Shown here: piece by piece, positions 34,215 to 46,600 of the stretch
Layout of the letters: every line of letters starts with the position of its first letter
How positions within the stretch are numbered: position 1 is the stretch's first letter
Assembly (NCBI RefSeq): GCF_000003815.2
Contig: NC_049979.1
Location: 1,187,979-1,251,978, forward strand
Direction of reading: 5' to 3'
Length of the DNA: 64,000 bases
DNA from: Branchiostoma floridae
Lineage: Eukaryota; Chordata; Leptocardii; Amphioxiformes; Branchiostomatidae
Notes under the pieces: generated by a model
What the model was told of the DNA's origin: nothing
Seen by the model: the letters and a program-made list of their open reading frames with translations, nothing else
Databases searched by the model: none
Position numbers and translations under genes: made by a program

Positions 34215-35411
34215 CTAAAAGCCTGTGTTCCTCAAACATTCAGCTTTTGTGTGAACTTGCTGGTGTCTCTTCAAAGTGTTCAGGTGACGGAACCGTTTAC
34301 TGCACAGTACACAGGTGTAGGGCTTCTCACCTGTGTGGGTACGCATGTGAGACTTTAGACTACCTGGCTCACTGAACTGCCTGCTACACTCCTTACACTT
34401 GTAAGGTTTTTCACCTGTGTGAGTGCGCACGTGCGTCTTCAGAGTTGCCCGCTCACTGAACTGCTTGCTGCACTCCTCACACTTGAAGGGTTTTTCTCCT
34501 GTGTGAGTTTTCATGTGATTCTTCAGAGCACCTGTCTGCCTGAACTGTTTGCTACACTCTTCACACTTAAAGGGTTTCTCACCTCTGTGAATTCGCATGT
34601 GGGTCTTCAGATTACCCAGCTGACTAAATTTTTTGTTACATTCCTCACACTTGTAGGGTTTCTCCCCTGTGTGAGTTTGCATGTGGAGTTTCAGATGATC
34701 CAGTGCACTGAACTGTTTGCCACACTTCTCACACATGTAGGGTTTCTCCCCTGTGTGAGTTCGCAAGTGACTCTTTAGACTACTTAGCCCACTGAACTGC
34801 CTGCTACACTCATTACACATGTACGGTTTCTCCCCTGTGTGAGTGCGCATGTGGGCATTCAGAGTATCCAGCAGTTTAAACTGTTTGCTGCACTTCTCAC
34901 ACAAGTAGGGTTTTTCACCTGTGTGACACCGCATATGTTTCTTCAGTTTACTCAGCTCAATGAACTGCTTGCTGCACTCCTCACACCTGTGGGGTTTCTC
35001 CCCTGTGTGAGTGCGCACATGACGCTTAAGACCACTCAGCTCAGAAAACTGTTTGCTGCACTCCTCACACTCGTAGGGTTTCTCCCCTGTATGAGTTCGC
35101 CTGTGTCTCTTCAGTGTAGTCAGCCTAGCAAACTGCTTACTGCACTCCTCACACCTGTAGGGTTTCTCACCTGTGTGAGTTCGCATGTGCCTTGTCAGGT
35201 CTGCCGCCCCACTGAACTGCCTGCTACACTCCTCACACTTGTAGGGTTTCTCACCTGTGTGAGTGAGCATGTGCGTTTTCAGAGTAGCCATCGTACCAAA
35301 CTGCCTGGTGCGCTCTTTGCACGGGTACAATTTTGTGGCGGACAGTTTTGTGGCGACCTCTCCCTCACCTCCGTCTTCAGCATCAGCACAACAGTTGCTA
35401 TATGTTGCCAT
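34215..35411 (-). CDS. C2H2 zinc-finger protein, 12 fingers plus one broken
   Basis: A 398-residue paralogue of the zinc-finger protein at 1302-2642. The leader MATYSNCCADAEDGG is nearly the same. The first finger is degenerate: its second cysteine is arginine (CKER at residues 31-34), so it cannot bind zinc normally. Twelve intact fingers follow with TGEKP linkers (one RGEKP), then a short tail ending TKAECLRNTGF. The start is the ATG at 35411; a splice acceptor (TTTGTCCTTTGCAG) lies just upstream, as in the paralogue, implying a non-coding first exon. The helix positions that normally contact DNA (before LK) differ from finger to finger and from the paralogue, so the two genes probably recognise different sites. 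Probable nuclear regulator; target unknown. Confidence 0.92.
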   Translation of the reverse strand: MATYSNCCADAEDGGEGEVATKLSATKLYPCKERTRQFGTMATLKTHMLTHTGEKPYKCEECSRQFSGAADLTRHMRTHTGEKPYRCEECSKQFARLTTLKRHRRTHTGEKPYECEECSKQFSELSGLKRHVRTHTGEKPHRCEECSKQFIELSKLKKHMRCHTGEKPYLCEKCSKQFKLLDTLNAHMRTHTGEKPYMCNECSRQFSGLSSLKSHLRTHTGEKPYMCEKCGKQFSALDHLKLHMQTHTGEKPYKCEECNKKFSQLGNLKTHMRIHRGEKPFKCEECSKQFRQTGALKNHMKTHTGEKPFKCEECSKQFSERATLKTHVRTHTGEKPYKCKECSRQFSEPGSLKSHMRTHTGEKPYTCVLCSKRFRHLNTLKRHQQVHTKAECLRNTGF

Positions 35412-35569
35412 GACAACAGCAGCCTACACCAATCTGCAAAGGACAAACGAAACAAAATTTCAGATTACACCATAGGTTAACCCTATCTAGACCGGAGGGG
35501 GGGGGGCTCACTTGTCACTACACTACATCCAGTAGATTTCTAGTAAAGGACATGCCCACATAACCCTCA

Positions 35570-35850
35570 AGGGGCATACCCATTGTAATGGGTAGAGTGT
35601 TCGCCTTGCATGTGAGTTCAATCCTGAGTTGTGAGTTCAATTTGGGGGACAAGTCATACCAAAGACTTTAACTTTTTCTGCTTAGCACTCAGCACTAATA
35701 GTAATAATGAGGAAGAGTATGGGCGTTAAACACACGTCACTACTACTAGCGGACTAGCTGGAGTGAGTTCACAAATGTGTGGACCCAGGGAGATGGGTGC
35801 CACCCCTAACCATCTGTTACAAATGTATGGGCAACTTTAACTTTTTTTAA
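35570..35850. mobile_element. tRNA-derived SINE, diverged copy
   Basis: Shares with 63340-63620 the tRNA-like head (TGGGTAGAGTGTTCGCCTTG), then GTCATACCAAAGACTTTAA, GTATGGGCGTTAAACACACG, GTGTGGACCC and the closing GGGCAACTTTAACTTTTTT. The B box is damaged in this copy. Confidence 0.72.
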
Positions 35851-36061
35851 CACGCCCACATAGAGTCTTTCGCATGTAAAGTAGCCAATTATCACTTGTC
35901 TGGTGGCAAGCCAGGGGCATGGAGGAACAAAGATTGTCTGTCGATTATTGAGGAAATTTTCGTCTACCTTTTTTGATAGTTTTGCAGTAAAACCTGACTT
36001 TGTTAGGTAACTTATAGTGCTAGCACTGGTAATATGTTTCTTTTACATACAGTTTTTGAAT

Positions 36062-36276
36062 TAACGCTAGTTCACCTTTATCCACGGGGTGACCTTTATC
36101 CGTTGTTTTTAAACATGGTATTTTAGGGATGTCCAGTTGTCAGATTGTGTTTTTAAATTGTAATATTTTCAAATCATGCAGTTTGAAACCGTCGTCATTC
36201 GACCTGATCCCTAGATACCCTGTCGTTAAGACCAACGGATATAGGTTACCCCGCGGATAAAGGTGAACTAGCGTTA
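36062..36276. mobile_element. MITE with 44-bp inverted repeats
   Basis: The left arm at 36062-36105 starts TAACGCTAGTTCACCTTTAT and the right arm at 36233-36276 is its reverse complement with three mismatches in 44. Interior is AT-rich and non-coding. Superfamily unknown. Confidence 0.85.
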
Positions 36277-36393
36277 CAAGGTGTGATCTTTCAGTTTAAG
36301 GGTTTACAGCAATGTTTCTTCATTTGTTTCCTGTTCACAGAGGAGTTGCAAAAACATTGTTGTAAACCACATGGTCAGAATTTAGATATGTAA

Positions 36394-36786
36394 CAGGGTT
36401 CTCCCCAGAATTTTTTAGTATAGTGGAGGGACTGGCAAAAATAACCCGAACCAACGCGCTGCAGTTTCATGAAAATGGGTTCATTTTGCAATGACAGGGG
36501 GTGTCAAATACTACAAGTATAATATATTATAGTGATTCCTTTGTTGTGAAGTGGCAAAACGACTATTGTTTTGATCATCGCCCATTCACAAGTTTTTGCA
36601 GACAATAAATGCCCACTGGAAAAGCGATGCCACTTGGCACAAAAAGCTGTGAATTTTCATTAATCTTAGCAAAACTAACCAAGAAAATAGGGAAGAAACA
36701 CACTAAATTTCAAAAGTAGTATAGTGGAGCTGGGCTAGGAGTATAGTGGAGGGCCTCTGTTATTCCATCCTCTGGGGAGGACTCTG
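36394..36786. mobile_element. hAT-like MITE with CAGGGTTCTCCCC ends
   Basis: Ends CAGGGTTCTCCCCAGA and TCTGGGGAGGACTCTG are imperfect inverted repeats, and a subterminal AGTATAGTGGAGGG occurs on both sides. Related ends appear in the coiled-coil gene near 57490. No target duplication could be confirmed. Confidence 0.6.
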
Positions 36787-38575
36787 CGTAATGTGTACTA
36801 GTACATGTGTAGTAGTATCCATTACAACTGTATTTGATTACACTGCTGCTGGGATCCCTGACACGGGTGCGCGGCAGTTGGACAGTCTTCACACCGCGCT
36901 TCCATGCGGCTGTCCAGCGGGTTCACCCGTTAGACCGCACACAAACACAAACAAACACCAATGTGACACCAATAATTTCAATTTGTAAGCTAGCCTTGTC
37001 CGTCACAGAGGACGGAATGGGCAAAATTATTTTCCGTCCCCAGCTGCAAAATTCCGTCAAAGGACGGAAGGACGGGCGCTGGCTACAACCCTGCTCCTTA
37101 CCCTATTGTCAATCGACCCCCATTGTTGTTGCGGATCTCGTTCCCAGGGTAGTTCTAGTGGTTAGTGAGTGCAATGTGTTACTGCTCTGGGCACGAGAGG
37201 AACCCCAATGGGCAACAATGGCGGGTCGATTGATGATACGAAAATAGTGGGGACAGGCCGTAAACAGTGCCGGCACAGGTAGCGCAGGGAGTTTTGGACC
37301 CGAAAAAAACAGCGGGTCAGCTATAAGCGGGAGCAAAAAAAAAAAACAGTCGCACTGCAGCTAGGGCTGTACCAAGGAGACACAATAAAATCACATCTAT
37401 GACGTCATGTTACGTCATAACGATACCAAAATTACGGGAAAGATTACATATTATCATTCTCCGCAAATTTGGTGATCGCACACGAAGCCGTTTGAAAATA
37501 ATACAAGGGGAGGGGGCTTGAATTGATTCTACAACATGGCCTTGGGTAACATTTCCGTAACCCCCAAATGACCCTCCCTTTGTTTACTCTTTCTCTATTG
37601 GTACATGTGTATGAGACTTTTCAACATGGACCTCTCAATATTTCTTGAATGCAAAGTAGGAGAATTAGACGATAACTGATTCCATAACTTGTTTCTTGCT
37701 CTAGTCTCAGCTCTAGTCTCTAAGTTTACTTTCGAGCGGCTGCAGGAGGAACAAATTTTTACGAAGTGTCAACAAGATAATTTCTCCCTTGAAATCTACA
37801 TATTTTACCGAGCGAATACAGCATTGTCTTCTTACCTGGATGTTCAGCTAATCCTATAGTGTGTTAACACTATAAAAGTTGTATTTTCTATATATATCGC
37901 AGCGAGACGGGCAAAACCACTTCAGTTCCGCGTCCCACGCCGTCTCCGATCAGACAGGAAGTACTAGAAGTCTGACGCTTAACCCAGAAGTGCTCTTTTG
38001 ACCTAGCGGATTATGGAAATTTGCATAATTTACATGTTTTAGATTTAGATTTATGTTGTTGTTGTTGCTGCTGTTGTCTGCGATTTAATGAAATTGCAGA
38101 CAATGCAAGTACATGGCAAACCCGGATAGCTTTAATAGCTGATACATGTATTTTGTGCCAACATAACTTCTCATAGAATACAGATAATGAACTTTATAAA
38201 TGGTTTGCATACTTCAAGTATTAAAAACAATAAGACTTGACACAAACCTTGAGACAGAACAACACAAGTTAAACTTGATATATAGGTTTGAATCCTATGG
38301 TCCACACGACAATGGTCTTTGGACAAATTATATGACCTCTCTGAATCTAATTTGCATAGTTAATGAGGAAATTGTCTAAAATTGTCTCAGCTCCATTATT
38401 AGAAGCGATTATTGCAAAATGCGACATTTGTAGCTGAGAAAGAGATGAATGTCAATAGATAAATATTATGCAAATAAAAATTTGCACAATTAATGAGAAA
38501 ATGTGTGTGTGTGTGACCATGATGACTATAGCGAATGCCAAGGTGGGTTGTTTGATCCTATGTTAGGCCATGTTG
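36787..38575. other. Intergenic, with dispersed-repeat copy 2 at 37610-38030
   Basis: No exon supported. Positions 37610-38030 are the second copy of the repeat at 31345-31790. The remainder contains a GTT microsatellite near 38053 and nothing else recognised. Confidence 0.4.
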
Positions 38576-39463
38576 ATTTGATTATATGGATGACATCCTC
38601 TGGGAACTCCATAACTGATGCGGGCGAGCGAATAAAAAAAAAGTTTGCCCCCCCCCCCAAAAAGTTGCCTCCAGTATGAAATCAAAGTGGCCAGGAAGGT
38701 TTAACATAGGACTAAACACACATAGTATGGTATACGAACAGTTAGGTGTATGGACCAGTACATTATACGGGTGCAAGACATTTTTTTTTCTTCTTGGACC
38801 AATCCGAAAAAAAAACAGACCTGGAAAAAAAAATCAGAGGAACAGGTTGTGCCAATTACAAAATGGACACACTATGTCGGCAGGCATTTGGGGTCTTACC
38901 GGGGACCAAGAAGACAACAAGAGGAAGTCAAGTAGAGTTTTATGGTCAATTGTACCAGGTTTTTACAGTCAAAGGAACAGAGACAGTTAGCCTTTATTAC
39001 TTGGAGATGGGATTTTTAGATGCCAGTGGGAGTCCAATAATCCACCAAACAGATTCCTTTGTAGCAAAACTGACCAATTACCATTGTTTTGAGTATTGCC
39101 AGTTCTCAAGTTTCCACAGACAATCAGGTCCAGGTTCAGATCTGGACCTGAAAATGATGCCCTGGACCTGAACGGGACCTGAATTTTCTGTACTGGTACC
39201 TTCCCATACCAACAGTAGATTTTTTTTCTTTCTGTCCTTTCACATCTTATTCTTTGACTTTAGATTTATTTTGGCATTCTATGGCATTAGACTATGATTA
39301 GTTATCTGTTTTCTGATACTTTTTTTTCAATCTACAGAATATTTTTGCTCATTTACAGCTGCTTTGCACAATTTATTGTGTGGTCGAAAACTTTTTTTTT
39401 TTTGAAACAGCCGAAAATTGGTGCGAGCGCGGATGTCATCCATATAATCAAATCAACATGGCC
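38576..39463. mobile_element. Harbinger-like MITE, 888 bp, complete
   Basis: Perfect 32-base terminal inverted repeats (GGCCATGTTGATTTGATTAT and onward at the left, inverse at the right), flanked on both sides by TTA, which fits the 3-base duplication of PIF/Harbinger elements. Internal poly-A/poly-C tracts and no coding capacity. Relatives: 1-298, 29539-30594 and 45863-46035. The section about 39100-39215 also carries the CAGGTCCAGG motif cluster found at 4310-4420, possibly a nested insertion. Confidence 0.82.
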
Positions 39464-40620
39464 TTAGTAGATATTTATGACATTGGAATATCGATGAGGT
39501 TTTGGGCCCCCCCCTAGCGACTGGTTATGGTAGTGCAGCAGAACTTAATTCTAGGTTTGACATCTTGTGTTCTGGACATGCTATGGTCATGATTTCTGAG
39601 TGGTATGTCCAAATGTACAGATGCTCATGGGAAGTCCATCTGTACATTTGGCCCCCTAGTGGCTTTGTTTGGAACTGCAGGGCCCAATTTTGTTTCAGAT
39701 TTTAAAAAAGAGAAAAACTCAAGACAAATTGATGTTAGCATTACTCATTCAGGTTTAATGTTTGTATCCCACCTGAACACAAACTTATTTATTTTCAAAC
39801 ATTGTTCTCTTCCCCATTCCAACAAATTGTACAGAATTCAAATTGTACAAAACCCACAGTGATATTCACATACACAGATTTATCACTTAACAGCAGCACC
39901 ATCATCTTCATTAACCTTGTCACCACAAAAGTAGAATCTCTGGAAAACTTCAAAAGTTGTCAGAGGATATTGTTGTGCAGAAGTTCCTTACAGTTGTAAA
40001 GAGGCTATGAAACATACAGAAGTACAGCCTGAAGATGCCAATTTCTGACATGTAAGGCCACACTTACTTCATTTTATCAATGACATCTGTGCATGTATTG
40101 ATTTTAGTCTGTTTACAAAAAAAAAAAAAAAAGAAGAAAAGAAAATGGCCAAATGTAACCCAACAGCATCCCTGGTAAATCAGAATTCTCTGTGTCACTT
40201 ACAGTCTTACATGTACAAATACATGGTCAACATAAGACAAATCAAGGCTGGGAAAGAATGGGCTAGATGTGGTTTGGCAGCATTTTGTTTTGCTTGATTT
40301 TTCTTTCTTCTTTTGCCCTTGTGCATTAGTTTCGGGGTCTGCAGAGGATGTCATCCATAGAATTAAGTCAGCGTGATGGACTGTGGTTACACTCTTATGT
40401 TTCAATACCCCTACGACTATGTTCTGACACCCCCTAACCCGAATCTATCATTTACAGGCATCATAGTCTGATGCATAGCAGCTACAGACATTGACAATAA
40501 ACCTATAACCCTGTCCCTAATCCCAACATAGCCCAACCCCAACATATGGGAGTCAGAACATAGCGTGTTGGCGCATAGAGGTGTTGCAACACAGGGCAGG
40601 CCCCATGGAATCTAGCTGTG
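39464..40620. other. Intergenic, downstream of the JmjC gene
   Basis: Holds repeat remnants (GATGTCATCCATAGAATTAA near 40347 is a decayed Harbinger-like end) and a poly-A tract at 40119-40134. No exon seen. Confidence 0.4.
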
Positions 40621-43600
40621 CTACGGAACATAGTCTGACTTAATCTGTGCCAGTTTTTCAAAGTCCCGTTTGTAGAGTTTGTTGAGCAGCTGTGGAAGCT
40701 CGATAACGCATCCCCTATCCTCGAACTCGTGACAGTAGTCCAGGATGTAACGGACGCACCGCGGCGTCGCGTCATCCTCCATGCACGGGGCGTAGGAACA
40801 CGGGCACTTTGGGTTCTTGTCGTCAAATACGCACCTTTCACCTTCCTACAGAAAGAAGATAAATTAAACAAATGTAGTTACTTTTGCCAAGAGGTTTATG
40901 TTCTCAGTAGCATTCTTGTGTGTGTTTTCTGATGGACAGTGTAACTCTATAATCGGGCTGAATCGGGCTACCCAGGAGTCCGAAAATACCAATAAACAAT
41001 AATAAATAATAATAGAGTACCTTAACTAATGGATCAATTGTATTGACATTTGCTATGGGTGTAGATCTAGACGAGATTTTGAGATGATTACATTTTTTCC
41101 CCAAGGGCTTATTTCGGTATTGCAGCAAAACTTCTGGATTTGATGTCTCGAGTTCTACACATGCTATTGTCATCCTTTTTTTAGTGGTAGATTATAAGCT
41201 CTTGGGGAGAGAGTACATGTAAGTGGTGTAGGTTTGGACCCTCTATTCTAACTGCAGGAGCCACTTAGTTTCAGACTTTGAAAGAGAAATAACCAAGAGG
41301 GCATTGGCTGATTGTTATGTTTTTTTTACATGTACATAATTGAAGTGATGATAATTGTTGGGCTCCCTTGGAAATAAGATTTTTGTTAAAGATTAATAAA
41401 TGAATAAATGCTTATTTCACCTATATTTGCAGGGACATAATTTTGCAGTAAGAAGGAAAAGGTGGTTTTCAGCATCAACACATGTTACAGAGTTAAATGT
41501 TTTACATTGGAAGCACATATTTTCAGTGTCATGAATTAAAACTGTGTACAAGTACAGTACACATTGAGCAACTATCCATGTAGTAAAGCCACTACCTCAG
41601 AGTAGTCAGGTCCATTGAACTCTTCCAGATCTTCCTTCATGGTCTCGAACTTGTAGAGGCTCATGGGACTGTTCTGACTGGTGCAGGTAATCCTGGGAAT
41701 GGAGCTGCTCACGTTCTGGACCCAGAGCTCGTGCGCAGCCAGCCACTGTCCGTAGGAATACTTCCTATCTGGGTTTCCTACACAAAAAAACACCAAACAT
41801 CACACACTTGTGACATTCTGGACCCAGAGCTCGTGCGCAGCCAGCCACTGTCCGTAGGAATACTTCCTATCTGGGTTTCCTACACAAAAAAACACCAAAC
41901 ATCACACACTTGTGACATTCTGGACCCAGAGCTCGTGCGCAGCCAGCCACTGTCCGTAGGAATACTTTCTGTCTGGATTTCCTGTACATAAAATATCAGA
42001 TACATCATCAATTTCTTATGTTCTGGACCCAGAGCTTGCACACAGCCAGTCACAACCCGTAGGACCGTACTTTCTATCTGGGTTTCCTAAACATGAAATA
42101 CATGTATCAGAAACATGGTCAGCAGCCAACACTGTCCGTAGGAATACTTCCTATCTGGGTTTCCTGTACATAAAAACACCAAACATTGGACGCTTGTGAC
42201 ATTCTGAACCCAGAGCTCGTACGCAGCCAACCACTGTCCGTAGGAATACTTCCTATCTGGGTTTCCTGAACATAAAAACACCAAATATCAAACTCCAAAC
42301 ATCAGACACTTGTGACATTCTGGACCTAGAGCTCGTAGGCAGCCAGCCACTGTCCGTAGGAATACTTCCTATCTGGGTTTCCTGTACACAAAGTATCAGA
42401 TACATCATCAATTTCTTATGTTCTGGACCAGGAGCTTGCACACAGCCAGTCACAAACTGTAGGAATACTTTCTATCTGGGTTTCCTGTACATAAAAACAC
42501 AAAACATCAGACACTTGTGACATTCTGGACCCAGAGCTTGTAGACTGCCAGCCACTGTCCGTAGGAATACTTCCTATCTGGGTTTCCTAAACATAAAAAC
42601 ACCAAACATCAAACTCCAAAGATTGGACACTTGTGACATTGTGGACCCACAGCTCATACGCAGCCAAACACTGTCCGAAGGAATACTTTCTATCTGGGTT
42701 TCCTAAACATAAAAACACCAAACATTGGACGCTTGTGACATTCTGGACCTAGAGCTCGTAGGCAGCCAGCCACTGTCCGTAGGAATACTTCCTATCTGGG
42801 TTTCCTGTACACAAAATATCAGATACATCATCAATTTCTTATGTTCTGGACCCAGAGCTTGCATACAGCCAGTCACAAACTGTAGAAGTACTTTCTATCT
42901 GGGTTTCCTACACAAAAAACACCAAACATCAGACACTTGTGACATTCTGGACCCAGAGCTCGTGTGCAACCAGCCACTGTCCGTAGGAATACTTCCTATC
43001 TGGGTTTCCTAAACAGAAGAACACCAAACATCAGACACTTGTGACATTCTGGACCCACAGCTCATGTGCAGCCAGCCACTGTCCGTAGGAATACTTCCTA
43101 TCTGGGTTTCCTGTACATAAAAACAACAAATATCAAACTCCAAACATTTGACACTTATGACATTCTGGACCCAGAGCTCGTATGCAGCCAGCCACTATCC
43201 GTACGAATACTTCCTATCTGGGTTTCCTGTACACAAAATATCAGATATATCATCAATTTCTTATGTTCTGGACCCTGAGAGCTTGCACGCAGCCAGTCAC
43301 AAACTGTAGAGGTACTTTCTATCTGGGTTTCCTACACAAAAAACACCAAACATCAGACACTTGTGACTTTTTGGACCCAGAGCTCGTAGACTGCCAGCCA
43401 CTGTCCGTAGGAATACAAAGTCTCTATCTGGGTTTCCTCAACATGAAATACATGTATCAGAAACGTGGTCAGAAGCCAACAATGGCCATAGGAATACTTT
43501 CTATCTGGATTTCCTACAAAAACCCCAAATATCAGCCACTTGTGACGTTCTGGACCCAAAGCTCGTACGCAGCCAGCCACTGTCCGTAGGAATACTTCCT

Positions 43601-46600
43601 ATCTGGGTTTCCTAAACATAAAAACACCAAAAATCAAACACCAAACATCAGACTCTTGTGACATTCTGGACCCAGAGCTCATGTGCAGCCAACACTGTCC
43701 GTAGGAATACTTTCTATCTGGGTTTCCTGTACAAAAAACACCAAACTCCAAACATTGGACACTTGTGACACTCTGGACCCAGAGCTCTTATGCAGCCAAC
43801 ACTGTCCGTAGGAATACTTTCTATCTGGGTTTCCTAAACATAAAAACACCAAACATCAAACTCCAAACATCACACACTTGTGACATTCTGGACCCAGAGC
43901 TCGTGTGCAGCCAACACTGTCCGTAGGAATACTTTCTATCTGGGTTTCCTGTACATAAAACACCAAACTCCAAACATTGGACACTTGTGACACTCTGGAC
44001 CCAGAGCTCTTATGCAGCCAACACTGTCCGTAGGAATACTTTCTATCTGGATTTCCTGTACATAAAAACACCAAACATCACACACTTGTGACACTCTGGA
44101 CCCACAGCTCCTAGGCAGCCAGCCACTGTCCGTAGGAATACTTTCTATCTGGGTTTCCTGTACAAAAAAACACCAAACTCCAAAGATTGGACACTTGTGA
44201 CATTTTGGACCCAGAGCTCGAGTGCAGCCAGCCACTGTCCGTAGGAATACTTCCTATCTGGGTTTCCTACACAAAAAAACACCAAACATCAGACACTTGT
44301 GACTTTTTGGACCCAGAGCTCGTAGGTAGGCAACCGCTGTCCGTAGGAATACTTCCTATCTGGGTTTCCTGTACACAAAATATCAGATACATCATCAATT
44401 TCTTATGTTCTGGACCCAGAGCTTGCACACAGCCAGTCACAACCCGTAGGACCGTACTTTCTATCTGGGTTTCCTAAACATGAAATACATGTATCAGAAA
44501 CATGGTCAGCAGCCAACACTGTCCATAGGAATACTTTCTATCTGGGTTTCCTAAACATAAGAACACCAAACATCACACACTTGTGACATTCCAGACACAG
44601 AGCTTGTATGCAGTCAACTACTGCCCGTAGAAATATACTTTTTCTTTGGTTACCAAAACCAAACATCATGAACTTTCCAAAGCAAACGTCACGAACATCC
44701 ATCCGTGAGTCCATCCATCCATCAATCTATCCATCATACGTTAGCCCACCTGCAGTTTTGAGTTCCTGTGAAAGTAGACTCTGCTCCTGTGGCTGTTCCT
44801 TTGTGCCCTGTGCCTGTTTGTTTGTGTCCTGTGCCTGTTTGCTTCCCTCCTGTGCCTGTTTGTTTGTGTCCTGTGCCTGTTTGCTGGCAGGCTTCGAGCT
44901 CCATCTGATGCTCACAGCCTGCTGCCTGCCTGGGTCAGGCCTGACCTGTCTCCACCACAGCTGTGGGACGTACAGCAGGTCACCTTCCTCCAGCTCTGCC
45001 TGCTGGTACTGCACATCGGCCACTCTGGGGAGACACAGGGAACACAAACTTCAGAACAGGTAATACAAACATCAGAACAGGTAATACAGCTATCAGAACA
45101 GGCAATACAGACATCAGAACAGGTAATGCAGACTTCAGAACAGGCAATAGAAATAGGTAATGCTTTCCAAGCAGAGGTTCCGTTCTGATTATTTTTTAAA
45201 AATCTGCATTTAGGCACAACGTTGGTGGCATATTCAGCCAAGGACCTCGTGGTTATGGGCCAACCTCCATGACGTTATGGCACACAACCCCACCATCAGG
45301 CATAGCTATGTGTGACCCTAATCTGACCTTGGATACTTGTCCATATCCACAGAGTTGACATCCACAGGAGAGACTCCGAGCACCTCTGCCTCATCTGCAT
45401 ACACGTCGTTAGAATGTAGCGGTGACACCAGAAGTACCGTCCGGGGCCCACGCAGGACTACTAACAGGTTCTACATGTGTACAAACGAGTGTCATCATCA
45501 CAAGCAGGGCTCGAAATACCACCTGCATATGCAGGTAAAATTAGAGCTGTGCAGGTATTTCTGGTGTCTACCTGCACCTAACCTGCACTGGCTCATGTAC
45601 TGGGTTTTATACATAAATGTTCTATGATGTAGACGAATGGATTGTTATTAGCTGCATTGACTGTTACCACCTATTAAGTATGAAATAAAAAAAATAGCAA
45701 TGGTTCCTCAACAATTCTAGTATTCTTCCTAAATTCAGAGTGGTGCAGGTAAAATTTGTCTGGTGCAGGTAATTTTCTGTGCAGGTATGTAGAAAAAAGT
45801 ATTTCCAGTGCTGACAAGGCAATGGCATTTATTTCAGCACCAAGGACATGTCCTTCTACAAAGGCCATGTTGTATTGATTATATGGATGACATCTCGGCA
45901 TGCATCAATTTTCACCAGGTTAAAGAAATGTTTTGACTTAATTATTCATAGTATAAAGAAACAGTTGTAAAATTAGCACATATATGCTGTAAATTGAAAA
46001 AAAAATATTGGAAAACAGATACGACACCATGACTTGCATCTTCAATGTACAAAATGCACATGTATTTGTAATGTACTAGTACTACACATTTGTTTCAACT
46101 GCAAACATCAAACAACCTAAAAACTTCTTTCCTCTTCCTACAAAATGGAAAAAGGATCGAAGTAAAGGGTTCCTTTCTCCAGTGCTGAAGTTACGTCAGC
46201 ATTGGCTGTCCGATGGTCAGACGACTTCAGCATTGGTAAACTCTGAATCAGCACTAGAAACCGAGAGCTGAGAGCACCTTCTGCACTGGAAAAATATCCT
46301 ACCTCTTGGGTGTCAATGTGCAGTCTGTCCTCCCCACTGTCTGTATGGAGCTGACCTACCTCCTGTGTGTCTATGTGCAGTCTGTCCTCCCCACTGCCTG
46401 TATGGAGCTGACCTACCTCCTGTGTGTCTATGTGCAGTCTGTCCTCCCCAGTGCCTGTATGGAGCTGACCTACCTCCTGTGTGTCTATGTGCAGTCTGTC
46501 CTCCCCACTGTCTGTATGGAGCTGACCTACCTCCTGTGTGTCTATGTGCAGTCTGTCCTCCCCACTGCCCATATGGAGCTGACCTACCTCCTGTGTGTCT

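Noticed and set aside
44963-45160. Plus-strand repeated frame (RTGNTNI type)
   Set aside because: Product of the 21-bp tandem repeat in a JmjC intron.
46138-46299. Continuation of the JmjC exon 3 frame beyond the array as coding sequence
   Set aside because: No JmjC similarity and the phase-correct next exon is at 45470; likely intron unless the exon is retained.
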